NCBI GenBank assembly: GCA_001548435.1
Contig: AP017308.1
Coordinates: forward strand, 939,030-1,003,029
Direction of reading: 5' to 3'
DNA: 64,000 bases
Source of the DNA: Leptolyngbya sp. NIES-3755
GTDB lineage: Bacteria; Cyanobacteriota; Cyanobacteriia; Leptolyngbyales; Leptolyngbyaceae
The translations under genes and the position numbers were made by a program. Under the pieces are notes generated by a model that did no database searches, was not told the DNA's origin, and worked only from the letters and a program-made list of their open reading frames with translations. Below, one piece after another: positions 28,203 to 38,280 of the stretch (within the stretch, counting starts at the first letter, position 1; each line of letters starts with the position of its first letter).

Positions 28203-29297
28203 GTGTACCTAGCACTACTTTTTCTCGCAACATTGTTTCTAGCCTATTCCAACGGCGCAAATGATAATTTCAAGGGAGTTGCCACCCTATTCGGTAGCCA
28301 AACGACGAACTACAAAACCGCGATCGCTTGGGCAACAATCACAACATTTGCTGGCTCAATCTGTTCAATTTTCCTAGCCTCAGCACTGGTGAAAAGCTTC
28401 TCTGGGAAAGGCTTAGTTCCTGACGCGATCGCGAATGGGGCTGATTTTCATTTAGCGATCGCGCTTGCTGCCGGAATTACCGTTATTTTAGCAACTCAAT
28501 TCGGATTTCCGATTTCGACCACGCATGGATTAACCGGAGCACTCGTTGGGGCTGGACTCGTCGCAATTGGAACAGGTGTCAACTTCGCAGCATTGCAAAA
28601 ATCGTTTCTCTTACCGTTGTTATTGAGTCCGGTTTTAGCGATTCCTTTAGCGATGATCGCGTATTCTGCCGCCCATTACCTTCGGCTTAAATTTGGGATT
28701 GAGAAAGAGAATTGCGTTTGTGTCGGTGAAACAACGATGCAATTTGCGGATAGTACGATCGCAGTAGGCGCTCCGTCTTTTACCAGTGGAACGATCGAGG
28801 ACTGTAATCAACGCTATCTTGGCAAAGCTTGGGGCGTGAAAAACCAACGCTTAATTGATGCCGCACATTTTCTCAGTGCAGGAGTCGTGAGCTTTGCTAG
28901 GGGTTTGAACGATACACCGAAAATTGTGCCTTTGATCATGGGAATTCAGGCAGTTTCGATGCAAGGAGGCGCATTTGCGATCGCGGTTTTAATGGCGATC
29001 GGGGGCTTGCTCAATGCTCGACGAGTGGCAGACACGATGAGTAAACGGATTACTGCAATGAATTCGGGACAAGGATTTAGCGCGAATCTGATCACCGGAC
29101 TTCTCGTGATTGCTGCGAGTCGCTTTGGCTTGCCTGTGTCCACCACGCATGTTTCGGTTGGTTCAATCTTTGGTGTGGGATTGATTTCGCGGCAGGCAAA
29201 CGCACGAGTGTTCACTCAAATTCTTTTATCCTGGGTGCTAACTTTACCGATCGCAGCCGCTCTCAGCGCATTCTTTTACTGGATTTTGCACCGCTAA
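28203..29297 (+). CDS. PiT-family inorganic phosphate permease
   Basis: This 364-residue transporter shows the duplicated PHO4 signature: SNGANDNFKGVA (about residue 16) in the first half and ARGLNDTPKIVPL in the second. Each half also has a STTHG/STTHVS motif (FPISTTHGLTGALVGAG; LPVSTTHVSVGSIFGVG). About ten membrane helices are present. It imports phosphate with H+ or Na+ at low affinity. The start is GTG 28203; no better ATG lies nearby. Confidence 0.9.
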   Translation: MYLALLFLATLFLAYSNGANDNFKGVATLFGSQTTNYKTAIAWATITTFAGSICSIFLASALVKSFSGKGLVPDAIANGADFHLAIALAAGITVILATQFGFPISTTHGLTGALVGAGLVAIGTGVNFAALQKSFLLPLLLSPVLAIPLAMIAYSAAHYLRLKFGIEKENCVCVGETTMQFADSTIAVGAPSFTSGTIEDCNQRYLGKAWGVKNQRLIDAAHFLSAGVVSFARGLNDTPKIVPLIMGIQAVSMQGGAFAIAVLMAIGGLLNARRVADTMSKRITAMNSGQGFSANLITGLLVIAASRFGLPVSTTHVSVGSIFGVGLISRQANARVFTQILLSWVLTLPIAAALSAFFYWILHR

Positions 29298-29405
29298 TAA
29301 AATGCTAGGGAACAAAAAGGAAACCGATTACTTCAACTGAAAATGGATCTCACAATGATAAGATCCGAAAGTTCCAAGTAGTCCTACTAGCATTCTGCAA
29401 AATTC

Positions 29406-30023
29406 ATGGCTCATCTGAGAACGATTCAACCCCTTTCCATCGCTGGCATTCTTTCGCTCTCAATGCTTGCAGGTGTGATGCTCAAAACTCCTTCCGTTCA
29501 GGCACAAACGCCCGGATCAGGAAGCGGTCAAGCTCGTCCGATCAGCCCGAATGATCCAAACGTAGTGCGTCCAACGCCTGCTCAGGGTGGCGGTTTATTA
29601 AGTTTGCAGGGTGGGCAGCGGCTGATGGATGAAGCCGATCAAGCTGTTAAGTCACAGAATCTACCCGTGGCAATGAAAAAGCTTCAGGAAGCTCGTCAGG
29701 TCTACAATCAGCTATCGAATTTCTACCAAGAGTTAGCGGCAAGCTTCTCTGGAGTGGATACTCGTGTAGCAGATAGTCAGCGCACCAAAGCACTGGAAGC
29801 TGCACAACTGCGAGATCAAGCGACCTACCGTTTGGCGTTGGTGCATCGAGCAATGAATCAATCGGAATTGGCTGTCCCGCTGTTGGTACAGATTATCCGA
29901 AGCCAACAACCGACCCGCGATTTAGGAAAGCAAGCTTATCAACAACTGCTCGAAATGGGCTTTGTGGATGTTGCTTATCCTCGGACTGCGGATCAGCCCA
30001 CAAATCAGCCAGCAAATCGATAG
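29406..30023 (+). CDS. Secreted helical-repeat protein, cyanobacterial unknown
   Basis: This 205-residue protein has a signal peptide ending at VQAQ (about residue 34). A Pro/Gly-rich linker follows, and then a TPR-like helical domain (MDEADQAVKSQNLPVAMKKL; ATYRLALVHRAMNQSELAVP). It is probably a periplasmic scaffold; its function is unknown. The end is 19 bp before the glycosyltransferase start. Confidence 0.7.
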   Translation: MAHLRTIQPLSIAGILSLSMLAGVMLKTPSVQAQTPGSGSGQARPISPNDPNVVRPTPAQGGGLLSLQGGQRLMDEADQAVKSQNLPVAMKKLQEARQVYNQLSNFYQELAASFSGVDTRVADSQRTKALEAAQLRDQATYRLALVHRAMNQSELAVPLLVQIIRSQQPTRDLGKQAYQQLLEMGFVDVAYPRTADQPTNQPANR

Positions 30024-30042
30024 ATTAAAGCGCGATCGACGA

Positions 30043-30831
30043 ATGAAGCTAAGTTTAATTACCGCCACTCATCGTCGATCGCATCTTCTCGAAACTCGCG
30101 CCCTTCCCAGTATTTTGAACCAGTCTGATTCTGAGTTCGAGTGGATTGTGATTAATGATGGACGCGATGCCAAAACTCGTGAATTAATCCAGCCATTCAC
30201 AACCGTTATTTACCGAGAAATCGATCATTCTGAAACAGGGTTCGGGCTGTGTATTGCTCGAAATCTAGGATTATCTGTTGCAACAGGTGAAATTGTTGCT
30301 TATTTGGATGATGATAATGCGATCGCGCCTCAATTCGTCGCAGAAATCAAAGCGTTCTTCCAGCAAAGTTCTCAGATTCGATGCTGCATGGTTCAGCAAG
30401 AACGCAGACGAAATATTGTTCAGAACGGCGAATTAATCAAACAAGGAAAATCGTTTATTTCTCCAGATGCAAACAGCACTGTTAGCGATTTTATCCAGCA
30501 CAAAGCTTTATTTGATAGCAATGGATTTGCCCATCTTCGTGAGAATGCTCCAAGTTGGAATCCTGACTATAGGGTGTTTGCAGACTACGAATATTTCCTT
30601 CAATGTCTCGATCGATGGAAACAGTTTTGCATTTTTCCCTCTGTTCTAGTCGATTATGTTCAAACTTCTGAGGGCGTAATTGGTCGATCGACATACGAAG
30701 AATGGGCAACAGAATTATCGAATCTATTGCAACATAAAGGGTTAATGGATGTCGATCGACAAATCTTAAATCAGTTCATCGAGAAATGGCAGAACAAATC
30801 TACTCAATCAATTTCTGCCTTTAACCATTGA
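30043..30831 (+). CDS. Family 2 glycosyltransferase
   Basis: This 262-residue GT-A enzyme opens with MKLSLITATHRRSHLL and has the nucleotide-sugar-binding IVINDGRDAKT and the metal-binding DxD motif in VAYLDDDNAIAP. A DYEYFLQCLDRW segment sits where the catalytic base region occurs. It lacks membrane helices. The acceptor is unknown. ATG 30043 is chosen because the similarity begins there, although the frame is open upstream. The 3' end overlaps the convergent hydrolase by 28 bp. Confidence 0.82.
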   Translation: MKLSLITATHRRSHLLETRALPSILNQSDSEFEWIVINDGRDAKTRELIQPFTTVIYREIDHSETGFGLCIARNLGLSVATGEIVAYLDDDNAIAPQFVAEIKAFFQQSSQIRCCMVQQERRRNIVQNGELIKQGKSFISPDANSTVSDFIQHKALFDSNGFAHLRENAPSWNPDYRVFADYEYFLQCLDRWKQFCIFPSVLVDYVQTSEGVIGRSTYEEWATELSNLLQHKGLMDVDRQILNQFIEKWQNKSTQSISAFNH

Positions 30832-31673
30832 AGTAACAATCGAGCCACGATCGCAGGCTGTTCTAGATGTACTAAAACACCCGACTCCGGCACAATATGA
30901 AACTCTCGAATTGCATCCGGATTCATTGCTGTAATTTCTCGTCCAAGCTGCACGTCGGTAAATTGCGCCTGATTGCCCCAAACGATCGAGGTCGGTGTTT
31001 TCAACTGTGGCAAATACGGCGCTAAATCAAAGTACAAATCACCGCGTAAAAATGACAATGCCGCATAATCCGCATTCGGTTTTCGAGCCGATTCGAGATA
31101 AGCATTGATCATTTCTGGAGTCACTCGATCGCGATTCGCAAACAAGAAATTCTCCAAGAAATTCCGTACCGCTAAATCATTTGTTGCGCCGATCGTATAA
31201 ATAATTCGATCCAAAATCGGCGTATTGATAATCTCTAGCGGAATTCTTCGTCCTGCATTTTGTCCAAAATCATCAAACCCAGAAGGACAAACGAGAAAGA
31301 GCGATCGCACTAATTCCGGATGCTGCACTGCCAACCGAATCGCAAACGCCCCCGTCAACGAAGCGGCAACTAAATGAACAGGCTGATCTGAGATTTTCTT
31401 GAGAAATTCCTCGATCGACATCACATAGTCATCGGGTCGATAATCGCGGGCAGGATGGCTCGAATCTCCCCAACCAATGAGATCCACAGCCACGCTCGGA
31501 TCAAACACCGGATAGACCTTCGACCATTCATAAGCTGAAGAACCACCACCGAAACTATGAAGGAATACGATCGGCGTTCCATCGCTCGCTTGCGTCTGAG
31601 TGTAATAAGCGATCGTGCCTAAGCTGGTCTGGGTGAACTTTTGCCCGAATCCTGGAGGGTGAAATCTTAGCAT
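30804..31673 (-). CDS. Alpha/beta hydrolase
   Basis: This 289-residue cytoplasmic hydrolase has the oxyanion motif VFLHSFGGGSSAYEW, a nucleophile elbow VAASLTGAFAIR with threonine-glycine after the Ser (SLTG), and a final histidine region VPESGVLVHLEQPAIVA. The substrate is not evident. The closest general group is the cyanobacterial fold family that includes haloalkane dehalogenase-like and ester hydrolases. Confidence 0.82.
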   Translation of the reverse strand: MLRFHPPGFGQKFTQTSLGTIAYYTQTQASDGTPIVFLHSFGGGSSAYEWSKVYPVFDPSVAVDLIGWGDSSHPARDYRPDDYVMSIEEFLKKISDQPVHLVAASLTGAFAIRLAVQHPELVRSLFLVCPSGFDDFGQNAGRRIPLEIINTPILDRIIYTIGATNDLAVRNFLENFLFANRDRVTPEMINAYLESARKPNADYAALSFLRGDLYFDLAPYLPQLKTPTSIVWGNQAQFTDVQLGREITAMNPDAIREFHIVPESGVLVHLEQPAIVARLLLQWLKAEID

Positions 31674-31762
31674 GAGTTGTCGATCGCCAAAATCGTCCCT
31701 TTCATTACAGCAAATTTCGCGCTGACTAGAATGAAGAGAGTCCCCTCAGCTTGGAGAACGCT

Positions 31763-32425
31763 ATGAATGAACCACGATCGCAATGGGATTTAGGTCGATT
31801 CGTGCAAACATTAGACTACTTTGAAGCGATTCCTGTTGTTAGTTGGCTGCAAAAAATGTTCCAACCTCGTCCCAATCCTCAACCGACTTACGATAATCAA
31901 GTGATTTTCGACTTTAGCAATCCGTCGATCGATATCCAAAATACTTGGGGTGCGCTCGATGATGTCGTGATGGGAGGCGTAAGTGATAGCGGGGTTCGAT
32001 TAGAAAATGGAGCCGCAGTTTTTTCTGGAAACGTCTCTACAGCGAATTCTGGTGGTTTTGCCTCGATTCGGACTCGTAATTTTGAACCTGCGATCGATCT
32101 CTCAAACTTTACAGGCATCGAACTTAGAGTCAAAGGAGACGGAAACCGCTACAAATTCCTCGTGCGCGATGGAGACGGCTGGGATAGTGTGGGCTATTCT
32201 CATTCGTTTGATACGGTTGCGAATGAATGGATCACCGTACAGATTCCATTCTCTGAGCTAATCCCAGTGTTTCGAGCGAAAACTGTCCCAGATGCGAAGA
32301 TTTCCCCCAATCAGATTCGCTCTTTTCAACTGATGCTCAGTAAATTTGAATATGATGGCGGACTGAATCCGAGATTTACGCCCGGATCATTTCGTTTGGA
32401 ACTTTCGTCGATCGCTGCTTATTAG
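31763..32425 (+). CDS. CIA30 family protein
   Basis: This 220-residue protein has a CIA30 beta-jelly-roll domain from about residue 45: WGALDDVVMGGVSDSGV, SIRTRNFEPAIDLSNFTGIE, GWDSVGYSHSF and WITVQIPFSELIP. CIA30 proteins are known as complex I assembly factors in mitochondria; in cyanobacteria the role is uncertain. ATG 31763 has TTGGAG 7 nt upstream. It lies 9 bp before gloA, suggesting an operon. Confidence 0.85.
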   Translation: MNEPRSQWDLGRFVQTLDYFEAIPVVSWLQKMFQPRPNPQPTYDNQVIFDFSNPSIDIQNTWGALDDVVMGGVSDSGVRLENGAAVFSGNVSTANSGGFASIRTRNFEPAIDLSNFTGIELRVKGDGNRYKFLVRDGDGWDSVGYSHSFDTVANEWITVQIPFSELIPVFRAKTVPDAKISPNQIRSFQLMLSKFEYDGGLNPRFTPGSFRLELSSIAAY

Positions 32426-32434
32426 GAGAATCAG

Positions 32435-32863
32435 ATGCGGTTACTACACACCATGCTTCGAGTCGGAAATCTTGATGAGTCGCTGAATTTTTACTGCGAT
32501 TTGCTCGGCATGAAACTGTTACGGAAAAAAGACTATCCTGGTGGAGAATTCACGCTGGCATTTGTTGGGTACGGAGATGAATCGGATACAGCAGTGCTAG
32601 AACTCACCTACAACTGGGGCAAAGAAAACTATGAATTAGGGGATGCTTACGGTCATATTGCGATCGGCGTTGATGATATCTATGCGACTTGTGACGCGAT
32701 CGCACAACGCGGCGGAAAAGTGACTCGTCAGCCGGGACCGATGAAGCATGGTTCGACTGTGATTGCCTTTGTCGAAGACCCAAACGGGTACAAAGTGGAA
32801 CTGATTCAACTCGGTACACAAGGCTCTGAGTCTGAGAAAAAAGCTGCGACCGCAAATGCTTGA
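32435..32863 (+). CDS. gloA: Lactoylglutathione lyase (glyoxalase I)
   Basis: This 142-residue VOC-fold enzyme converts the methylglyoxal-glutathione hemithioacetal to S-lactoylglutathione. The four metal ligands are visible as His5 (LLHTM), Glu56 (AVLELTYNW), His74 ([10 protein letters not shown]) and Glu122 (YKVELIQLG). AGGAG precedes the start. It follows the CIA30 gene by 9 bp. Confidence 0.95.
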   Translation: MRLLHTMLRVGNLDESLNFYCDLLGMKLLRKKDYPGGEFTLAFVGYGDESDTAVLELTYNWGKENYELGDAYGHIAIGVDDIYATCDAIAQRGGKVTRQPGPMKHGSTVIAFVEDPNGYKVELIQLGTQGSESEKKAATANA

Positions 32864-32877
32864 TTTGGGTCAATTTC

Positions 32878-32922
32878 TCACAGGCTGTTATAACTGATTG
32901 GAGTTCGGCAGCCTGTGAGGAG
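32878..32922 (+). promoter_or_regulatory. Stem-loop running into the porin ribosome binding site
   Basis: TCACAGGCTG (32878-32887) pairs perfectly over 10 bp with CAGCCTGTGA (32909-32918). The 3' arm touches the first two bases of GAGGAG (32917-32922), the Shine-Dalgarno for the porin GTG at 32930. No T-tract is present. It may modulate translation or end the gloA transcript. Confidence 0.45.
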
Positions 32923-32929
32923 TGAGTGC

Positions 32930-34399
32930 GTGAGACAATTAAATTGGTTGTTCATCGGCTTGAGTGTAAGCGCGATCGTTGCTTCTCCAGTCTGGGCACA
33001 AGACTCTAATTCAATGGATCAAGTGACTTCGGTTTCTGAACTCACCGATGTGCGTCCTACCGATTGGGCATTTCAAGCTGTACAGTCTCTTGTCGAACGC
33101 TATGGGGTACTGACGGGCTATCCAGATCGCACATTTCGCGGCAATCGTCCGTTAACCCGAAATGAATTTGCAGCGACGATCGCAACCGTGATCGGCAGGA
33201 TCGAAGAACAATTGCTCGCGGGCAATGCAGGCTCAACGATTACAGACGATGTGCAAACGATTCGACGATTGATCAATGCGTATGGTGGAGCATTATCTCA
33301 ACTGCGATCGCGGGTTGATAATATCGAAAGCCGCATTGCCACTCAAGAACGTCAACAGTTCTCAACCACCACAAAGCTCAATGGTCAGGTCTATTACGTG
33401 GTTACAAATGGCACAAATTCAGACACGACCGTGATTTCTCGTGTGCGATTGAATTTACTGACCAGTTTCCAAGGCGAAGATCGCTTGGTCACTCAGCTTG
33501 AAGCAGGAAATAATGGCGAAGATGCGATCGCACGAGCACAGAACGATCGACAAAATTTGCTCGGAACCACTGGAATTCTCGCGGATGGCGGCGGACTCGA
33601 TCCGGTTGGAGCCAGTCGAGATTTGAAAATTCGTAAGCTGTATTATGCGTTTCGTCCAACTGAAAATTTAGAAATTGCAGTCGGATCGAATTTGCCGCCG
33701 AGTGATTTTATCGATCGTAATTCTTTCGCCAATCAAACCGGAGACAATTTTGGGTCGAGCTTTTTCGCAAATAATCCGCTGATTGTACAAAATGAAATCG
33801 ATCGGTTCGGGGGAGCCGGAGCTGCTATCGCTTGGTCCCTCGATCGCGGTCTGACTTTAAGAGCGCTCTATGCGGCGGCAGATTCCTCGAATCCAAATGC
33901 AGGATTATTTCGCGATCGCTATCAAGCCAGTGTCGAAGCTGAATATGCCGTCCCGACTGCACCCATTAAAGTTCAACTGCAATATACGAATGCTGAGATC
34001 AATGGCACTCAAATCAATGCTGCGGGCATCAGTGCAGAATGGGCGATCCAACAACGATTTGGTGTCTTTGGAATCTTTGGACGATTGGGAATTGGCAACT
34101 ATCAAGGATTTAATCCGCTCTTGCAGCAAGACCTCGATCTCAATCCGAAAACTTGGGCATTGGGAGTCACCTTTCAGAATTTTCTCATTCCAGGATCGAG
34201 AGCGGGAGTTGCCGTTGGACAGCCCTTTATTACCAGACGCTTGGGCAATGAAACTCAGACGAATTTCGAGGCATTTTTTGGATTGTTGCTGAACGATCGC
34301 TTAAATATTAGTCCCTCGGTCACGATCGTCTCAAATCCGAATAATCGGACAAGTCCTACGATCGTGGAATGGTCGTTGCGAGTTTTATATGGATTCTAA
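32930..34399 (+). CDS. SLH-OprB cyanobacterial porin
   Basis: This 489-residue outer membrane protein has a signal peptide (LFIGLSVSAIVASPVWAQ). An SLH domain follows (DWAFQAVQSLVERYGVLTGY...TFRGNRPLTRNEFAATI) that anchors to peptidoglycan, then a short coiled coil (LRSRVDNIESRIATQE) and an OprB-type beta-barrel ending in LYGF with terminal Phe. Relatives include iron-uptake porins. GTG 32930 is preferred over an in-frame GTG at 32915 because GAGGAG stands 7 nt before it. Confidence 0.9.
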   Translation: MRQLNWLFIGLSVSAIVASPVWAQDSNSMDQVTSVSELTDVRPTDWAFQAVQSLVERYGVLTGYPDRTFRGNRPLTRNEFAATIATVIGRIEEQLLAGNAGSTITDDVQTIRRLINAYGGALSQLRSRVDNIESRIATQERQQFSTTTKLNGQVYYVVTNGTNSDTTVISRVRLNLLTSFQGEDRLVTQLEAGNNGEDAIARAQNDRQNLLGTTGILADGGGLDPVGASRDLKIRKLYYAFRPTENLEIAVGSNLPPSDFIDRNSFANQTGDNFGSSFFANNPLIVQNEIDRFGGAGAAIAWSLDRGLTLRALYAAADSSNPNAGLFRDRYQASVEAEYAVPTAPIKVQLQYTNAEINGTQINAAGISAEWAIQQRFGVFGIFGRLGIGNYQGFNPLLQQDLDLNPKTWALGVTFQNFLIPGSRAGVAVGQPFITRRLGNETQTNFEAFFGLLLNDRLNISPSVTIVSNPNNRTSPTIVEWSLRVLYGF

Positions 34400-34402
34400 A
34401 AC

Positions 34403-34420
34403 AGTAGTGAAAACACTACT
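34403..34420 (+). terminator. Short perfect hairpin after the porin
   Basis: AGTAGTG (34403-34409), loop AAAA, CACTACT (34414-34420). A T-tract is missing, so termination is not certain. Confidence 0.4.
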
Positions 34421-34489
34421 TACCGACTCAGAAACCCATAGAATATGATGAACTCAGGATAAAGCCATTATTCACAGCCGCTCAGACCA

Positions 34490-34807
34490 ATGGGATTTTT
34501 TGACTCCGAAATTGTTCAAGAAGAAGCGAAAAAACTGTTTCAGGACTATCAATCGCTGATTCAGTTAGGTAGCAGTTATGGAAAGTTCGATCGTGAAGGC
34601 AAGCTGATGTACATCGAACAGATGGAAGCCATCATGGATCGCTACAAGGTATTTATGAAGCGGTTTGAGCTTTCTGAGGATTTCTCGGCTCAAATGATGG
34701 TTGAGCAGCTTAAAACTCAGCTAGGACAGGCGGGAATGACTCCGCAACAGATGTTCGATCAAATGACTCAAACGCTGGAACGAATGAAGTCGCAAATTGA
34801 TAAATAG
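34490..34807 (+). CDS. DUF1825 family protein
   Basis: This 105-residue, fully helical cytoplasmic protein (MGFFDSEIVQEEAKKLFQDY; MEAIMDRYKVFMKRFELS; MTPQQMFDQMTQTLERMK) belongs to the small family DUF1825, conserved in cyanobacteria. Its function is unknown. It is monocistronic, with a strong terminator. Confidence 0.88.
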   Translation: MGFFDSEIVQEEAKKLFQDYQSLIQLGSSYGKFDREGKLMYIEQMEAIMDRYKVFMKRFELSEDFSAQMMVEQLKTQLGQAGMTPQQMFDQMTQTLERMKSQIDK

Positions 34808-34814
34808 GATTTGC

Positions 34815-34845
34815 AACTCCGAGTCTTTGTACCGGAGTTTTTTTT
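34815..34845 (+). terminator. Intrinsic terminator after DUF1825 gene
   Basis: AACTCCG (34815-34821) pairs with CGGAGTT (34833-34839) around an 11-nt loop and runs into eight T residues. Confidence 0.85.
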
Positions 34846-34898
34846 AGGGTAGAGACGCGAACCTGTGCAATGTTTTAATCGCGCCTCTATTCCGAACC

Positions 34899-36809
34899 CT
34901 ACGGTCGATCGAAATCCGATGCCGGACGGAATCGTTCAACCGGGGTATCCTGCAACGCCTGGGACATGAAATCGCGCCAGATTGGAGCCACAAATGTTCC
35001 ACCCGTTGCGCCCTGTCCGAGCGGCGTATAGTCATCGTTTCCGACCCACACCGCCGTCGAAAGCTGAGGCACATAGCCCACAAACCAAATATCACGCTCT
35101 GAAGAAGTCGTTCCCGTTTTACCCGCCGCAGGACGACCGATTTGAGCCGCTGTTGCCGTACCGCGAGTAATCACGCCCTGCATCGCATCATTCAGCGCCG
35201 CAGATGCCCAAGAATCCAGCACCAATCTTGGTTTGGGCGTATTATCCAGAATGACATTGCCGCTGCTGTCGGTCACTTGCGCGATCAGAGTCGTATCCGA
35301 GTACCAGCCGTTATTCGCGAAAGCAGCGTAACCTGCTGCCATTTCTAATGGAGTCAGATCAACCGAACCCAGTGGCAGCGAAATCACCGGATCGATCGGG
35401 CTTTTAATTCCAATACTGCGACAGATTTCGACGACTTTATTCAAGCCAACTTCTTGACCCAATTTGATCGCTGGAATATTCCGTGAAGTCTCCAGAGCAC
35501 GTCTGAGTGTCATCGCACCCCCAAAACTTCGATCGTAGTTCTGGGGAGAATACATTTCATAGCCATCCGGATAACTCACAGGCGCATCCAGAATCGTCGA
35601 ATCCGGGGCATATCGACCGGAAGCAAACGCCGCATAATAGACAAACGGTTTGAAAGCCGATCCTGGTTGTCTCAGTGCTTGAGTCGCCCGGTTAAACTGG
35701 CTCTTTTTCGCATCGACCCCGCCCACCATTGCCTTCACAAATTGAGTCCGGGGATCAACCGAGACGATCGACATTTGATCCGCATAGACCCCTTGAGCAT
35801 TCAGCGTTCCGATCCAGCGACGTGCCGTATCTTCTGCGATTCGCTGCATTCTTGAATCGATCGTCGTTTGAATTCGCATTCCGCCCTTGAGAACCGCATC
35901 CCGTCCGAATTTCTGGGTCAGTTCTTTAACGACCGCATCACTGACATACGGCATTTGGCTCGTTTGGAAAGAGGTAATTTTGCCAAGCTTGATCGGTTGT
36001 TTTCGTGCTGCCGCTTCTTCTTGCGCCGTAATCCATCCCAATTCGCGCATCCGATTGAGTACATCAGCTTGACGCGCCTTTGCTGCTTTCATGTTCACAA
36101 ACGGGCTAAGCGCTTCTGGCGATTGAATCAAGCCTGCCATCATCGCAGATTCAGCCAGGGTTAGATTTGCCGCGTCTTTGTTGAAATAGCTGCGAGCAGC
36201 GGTTTGTGCGCCGTAGTTGTTGTGTCCCCAGTAAATCTGGTTGAGGTACATTTCCAAGATTTGGTCTTTCTTGAAAATTTGTTCAACTCGAAGAGAAAGA
36301 ACCGCTTCCGCAATTTTTCGACTGATGGCACGTTCGGGCGACAAGAACAAGTTTTTCACTAACTGCATCGTCAGGGTTGATCCCCCTTCCACCGTTCGTC
36401 CCGTGGTGAAGTTGGCGACCGTTGCCCGTGCGATCGCGCCTCCGTTTACGCCTTGGTGCGAGTAGAAATAGCTATCCTCGATCGCAATCACCGCTCGTTT
36501 GAGATGGGGAGAAATGCTGTTGAGCGGAACGACTTCGCGGTTGGCTTCTCCGTGAATACTGGCGAGTTGTTTGCCCTTCATGTCGTAGATGTGAGTGGTT
36601 TCGCTCGGCTTGTAGCCTCTAAGCGATCGCACATCGGGTAAATTCCGAAAACTAATCGCCAGTCCAACCAGTCCACCTGCAATCACAGAACTCGACAGCA
36701 TCGTAATCGCGAGAAGGGTTCCACCTGTGACTTTGCCCACTGACTGGATAAATTCCACAGTGGTTTCGGGTTGTCTCTGCTGCTTTTGTCTAAGGGTATT
36801 CGACGACAC
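34899..36809 (-). CDS. Class A penicillin-binding protein, second copy
   Basis: This 636-residue bifunctional enzyme has a membrane anchor (about residues 32-54) and GT51 (AIEDSYFYSHQGVNGGAIA; EGGSTLTMQLVKN). The transpeptidase has SAFK (GSAFKPF, Ser about 384), a SRN motif (LETSRNIPAIK) and AGKTGTTSS. Unlike the PBP at 18-20 kb it has no Pro-rich tail, ending soon after the transpeptidase domain. The two differ in sequence throughout, so they are old paralogues. Confidence 0.93.
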   Translation of the reverse strand: MSSNTLRQKQQRQPETTVEFIQSVGKVTGGTLLAITMLSSSVIAGGLVGLAISFRNLPDVRSLRGYKPSETTHIYDMKGKQLASIHGEANREVVPLNSISPHLKRAVIAIEDSYFYSHQGVNGGAIARATVANFTTGRTVEGGSTLTMQLVKNLFLSPERAISRKIAEAVLSLRVEQIFKKDQILEMYLNQIYWGHNNYGAQTAARSYFNKDAANLTLAESAMMAGLIQSPEALSPFVNMKAAKARQADVLNRMRELGWITAQEEAAARKQPIKLGKITSFQTSQMPYVSDAVVKELTQKFGRDAVLKGGMRIQTTIDSRMQRIAEDTARRWIGTLNAQGVYADQMSIVSVDPRTQFVKAMVGGVDAKKSQFNRATQALRQPGSAFKPFVYYAAFASGRYAPDSTILDAPVSYPDGYEMYSPQNYDRSFGGAMTLRRALETSRNIPAIKLGQEVGLNKVVEICRSIGIKSPIDPVISLPLGSVDLTPLEMAAGYAAFANNGWYSDTTLIAQVTDSSGNVILDNTPKPRLVLDSWASAALNDAMQGVITRGTATAAQIGRPAAGKTGTTSSERDIWFVGYVPQLSTAVWVGNDDYTPLGQGATGGTFVAPIWRDFMSQALQDTPVERFRPASDFDRP

Positions 36810-37071
36810 GGCAAACTCTCTTTTCGTTAAGAACGTAGGGCATTTAAAAAACTAGATTCAGGAATTTGAGGAACCGTTCCGCAAAACTATGAACCAGTGG
36901 GGCATTTCCGGGATCAGGTGAAGCAATTCTAGTAGGATAATTGAGACTTGGAAAAATGGAGCAAAGTTTCAATGAAGCTAAGACCGTCAACGTTTATAGT
37001 AATGTGGCTAAGATCCGGTTAGTACAAGTTGCCCATTTTCTAGACCATTGATTTTCTCAAAAGTATAAAGT

Positions 37072-38280
37072 ATGTCTCACTCTCTTGACTGGTTGTTTCG
37101 GGGCACGACGGAGATTTTCCCAGATCAACCGGATTCAAACCAACCGACGGAAAATTTACGGGTTCGCCTGGAAAAGAGCGATAAACCGCTGCGAATTAAG
37201 TTTGGAATTGATCCAACCGGGACGGACATTCATTTGGGTCATAGTACGATTTACCGGAAGTTGCGACAATTTCAGGATGCGGGACATACAGCAGTGCTTT
37301 TGATTGGTGATTTTACCGCGAGAATTGGTGATCCGACTGGAAAATCAGAGGTTCGTAAGCAGTTGACCGAGGAGGACGTGAAAACGAATGCAGCAACGTA
37401 TTTGAAACAGTTGCGCCCGATTCTGGATTTTGAGACTCCTGGACGCTTAGAGATTCGCTATAACTCGGAATGGCTGTCGAAGCTGGATTTGAGCCAAATT
37501 TTAGGGTTGCTGGCGACGATGACCGTGGGACAAATGCTGGCGAAAGAAGGATTTGCGGAGCGTTATAAAAAAGAGAATCCGATTTACCTGCATGAATTTT
37601 TATACCCGTTGATGCAGGGTTACGATTCGGTGGCACTCGAAGCCGATGTCGAATTAGGCGGAACGGATCAGAAGTTTAATTTGGCAGTTGGACGTGATTT
37701 ACAGCGGCATTTTGGACAGACTCCGCAATTTGGGCTACTGATGCCAATTTTGCCAGGGTTGGATGGCGTTCAGAAAATGTCGAAATCGTTGGGCAATTAC
37801 GTGGGATTGTCTGAAGATCCGCTGAGTATGTACTCGAAGCTAGAGAAAGTTCCAGATAGCGCGATCGAACAATATTTCGAGCTTTTAACCGATTTACCGC
37901 TAAATCAACTGCCTGAAAAGCCCCGCGATCGCCAAAAACTTCTAGCGCTCGATGTCGTTTCTCAATATCACGGCAACGATCGCGCTCTTGAAGCCCAAAA
38001 TGCTGCTCTAAGTCTGGTTCAAGGTGCTGGATCGCAAAGTGATTCAGTTCCAGAATTCTCGCTGTCTGGAGTACAGTTTCCAGCCAAATTGTTCTACCTC
38101 GTAGCGGCTGCGGGCTTGTGTAAATCCAGTTCTGAGGCGCGAAGACAGATCCAAGGTGGCGCAGTCAAACTTGATGGCGAAAAGATGAGCACTCCTGATT
38201 TAATCTTTGAATCGCCAGAAGCTTTGACCGGAAAAGTTTTGCAACTTGGTAAAAATAAATTTGCCCGATTTGTGCCATGA
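37072..38280 (+). CDS. tyrS: Tyrosyl-tRNA synthetase
   Basis: This 402-residue class I synthetase has a HIGH-type motif HLGH (residues 54-57), KMSKS (residues 235-239) and a C-terminal S4 RNA-binding domain ([20 protein letters not shown]). The architecture is TyrZ-like, with the motif [15 protein letters not shown]. It charges tRNA-Tyr. The last four bases overlap the pyrF start (ATGA). Confidence 0.96.
   Translation: MSHSLDWLFRGTTEIFPDQPDSNQPTENLRVRLEKSDKPLRIKFGIDPTGTDIHLGHSTIYRKLRQFQDAGHTAVLLIGDFTARIGDPTGKSEVRKQLTEEDVKTNAATYLKQLRPILDFETPGRLEIRYNSEWLSKLDLSQILGLLATMTVGQMLAKEGFAERYKKENPIYLHEFLYPLMQGYDSVALEADVELGGTDQKFNLAVGRDLQRHFGQTPQFGLLMPILPGLDGVQKMSKSLGNYVGLSEDPLSMYSKLEKVPDSAIEQYFELLTDLPLNQLPEKPRDRQKLLALDVVSQYHGNDRALEAQNAALSLVQGAGSQSDSVPEFSLSGVQFPAKLFYLVAAAGLCKSSSEARRQIQGGAVKLDGEKMSTPDLIFESPEALTGKVLQLGKNKFARFVP

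Noticed and set aside
28082-28264. 60-residue frame overlapping the PiT start
   Set aside because: It overlaps the terminator hairpin and the phosphate permease start in another frame and shows no coding pattern.
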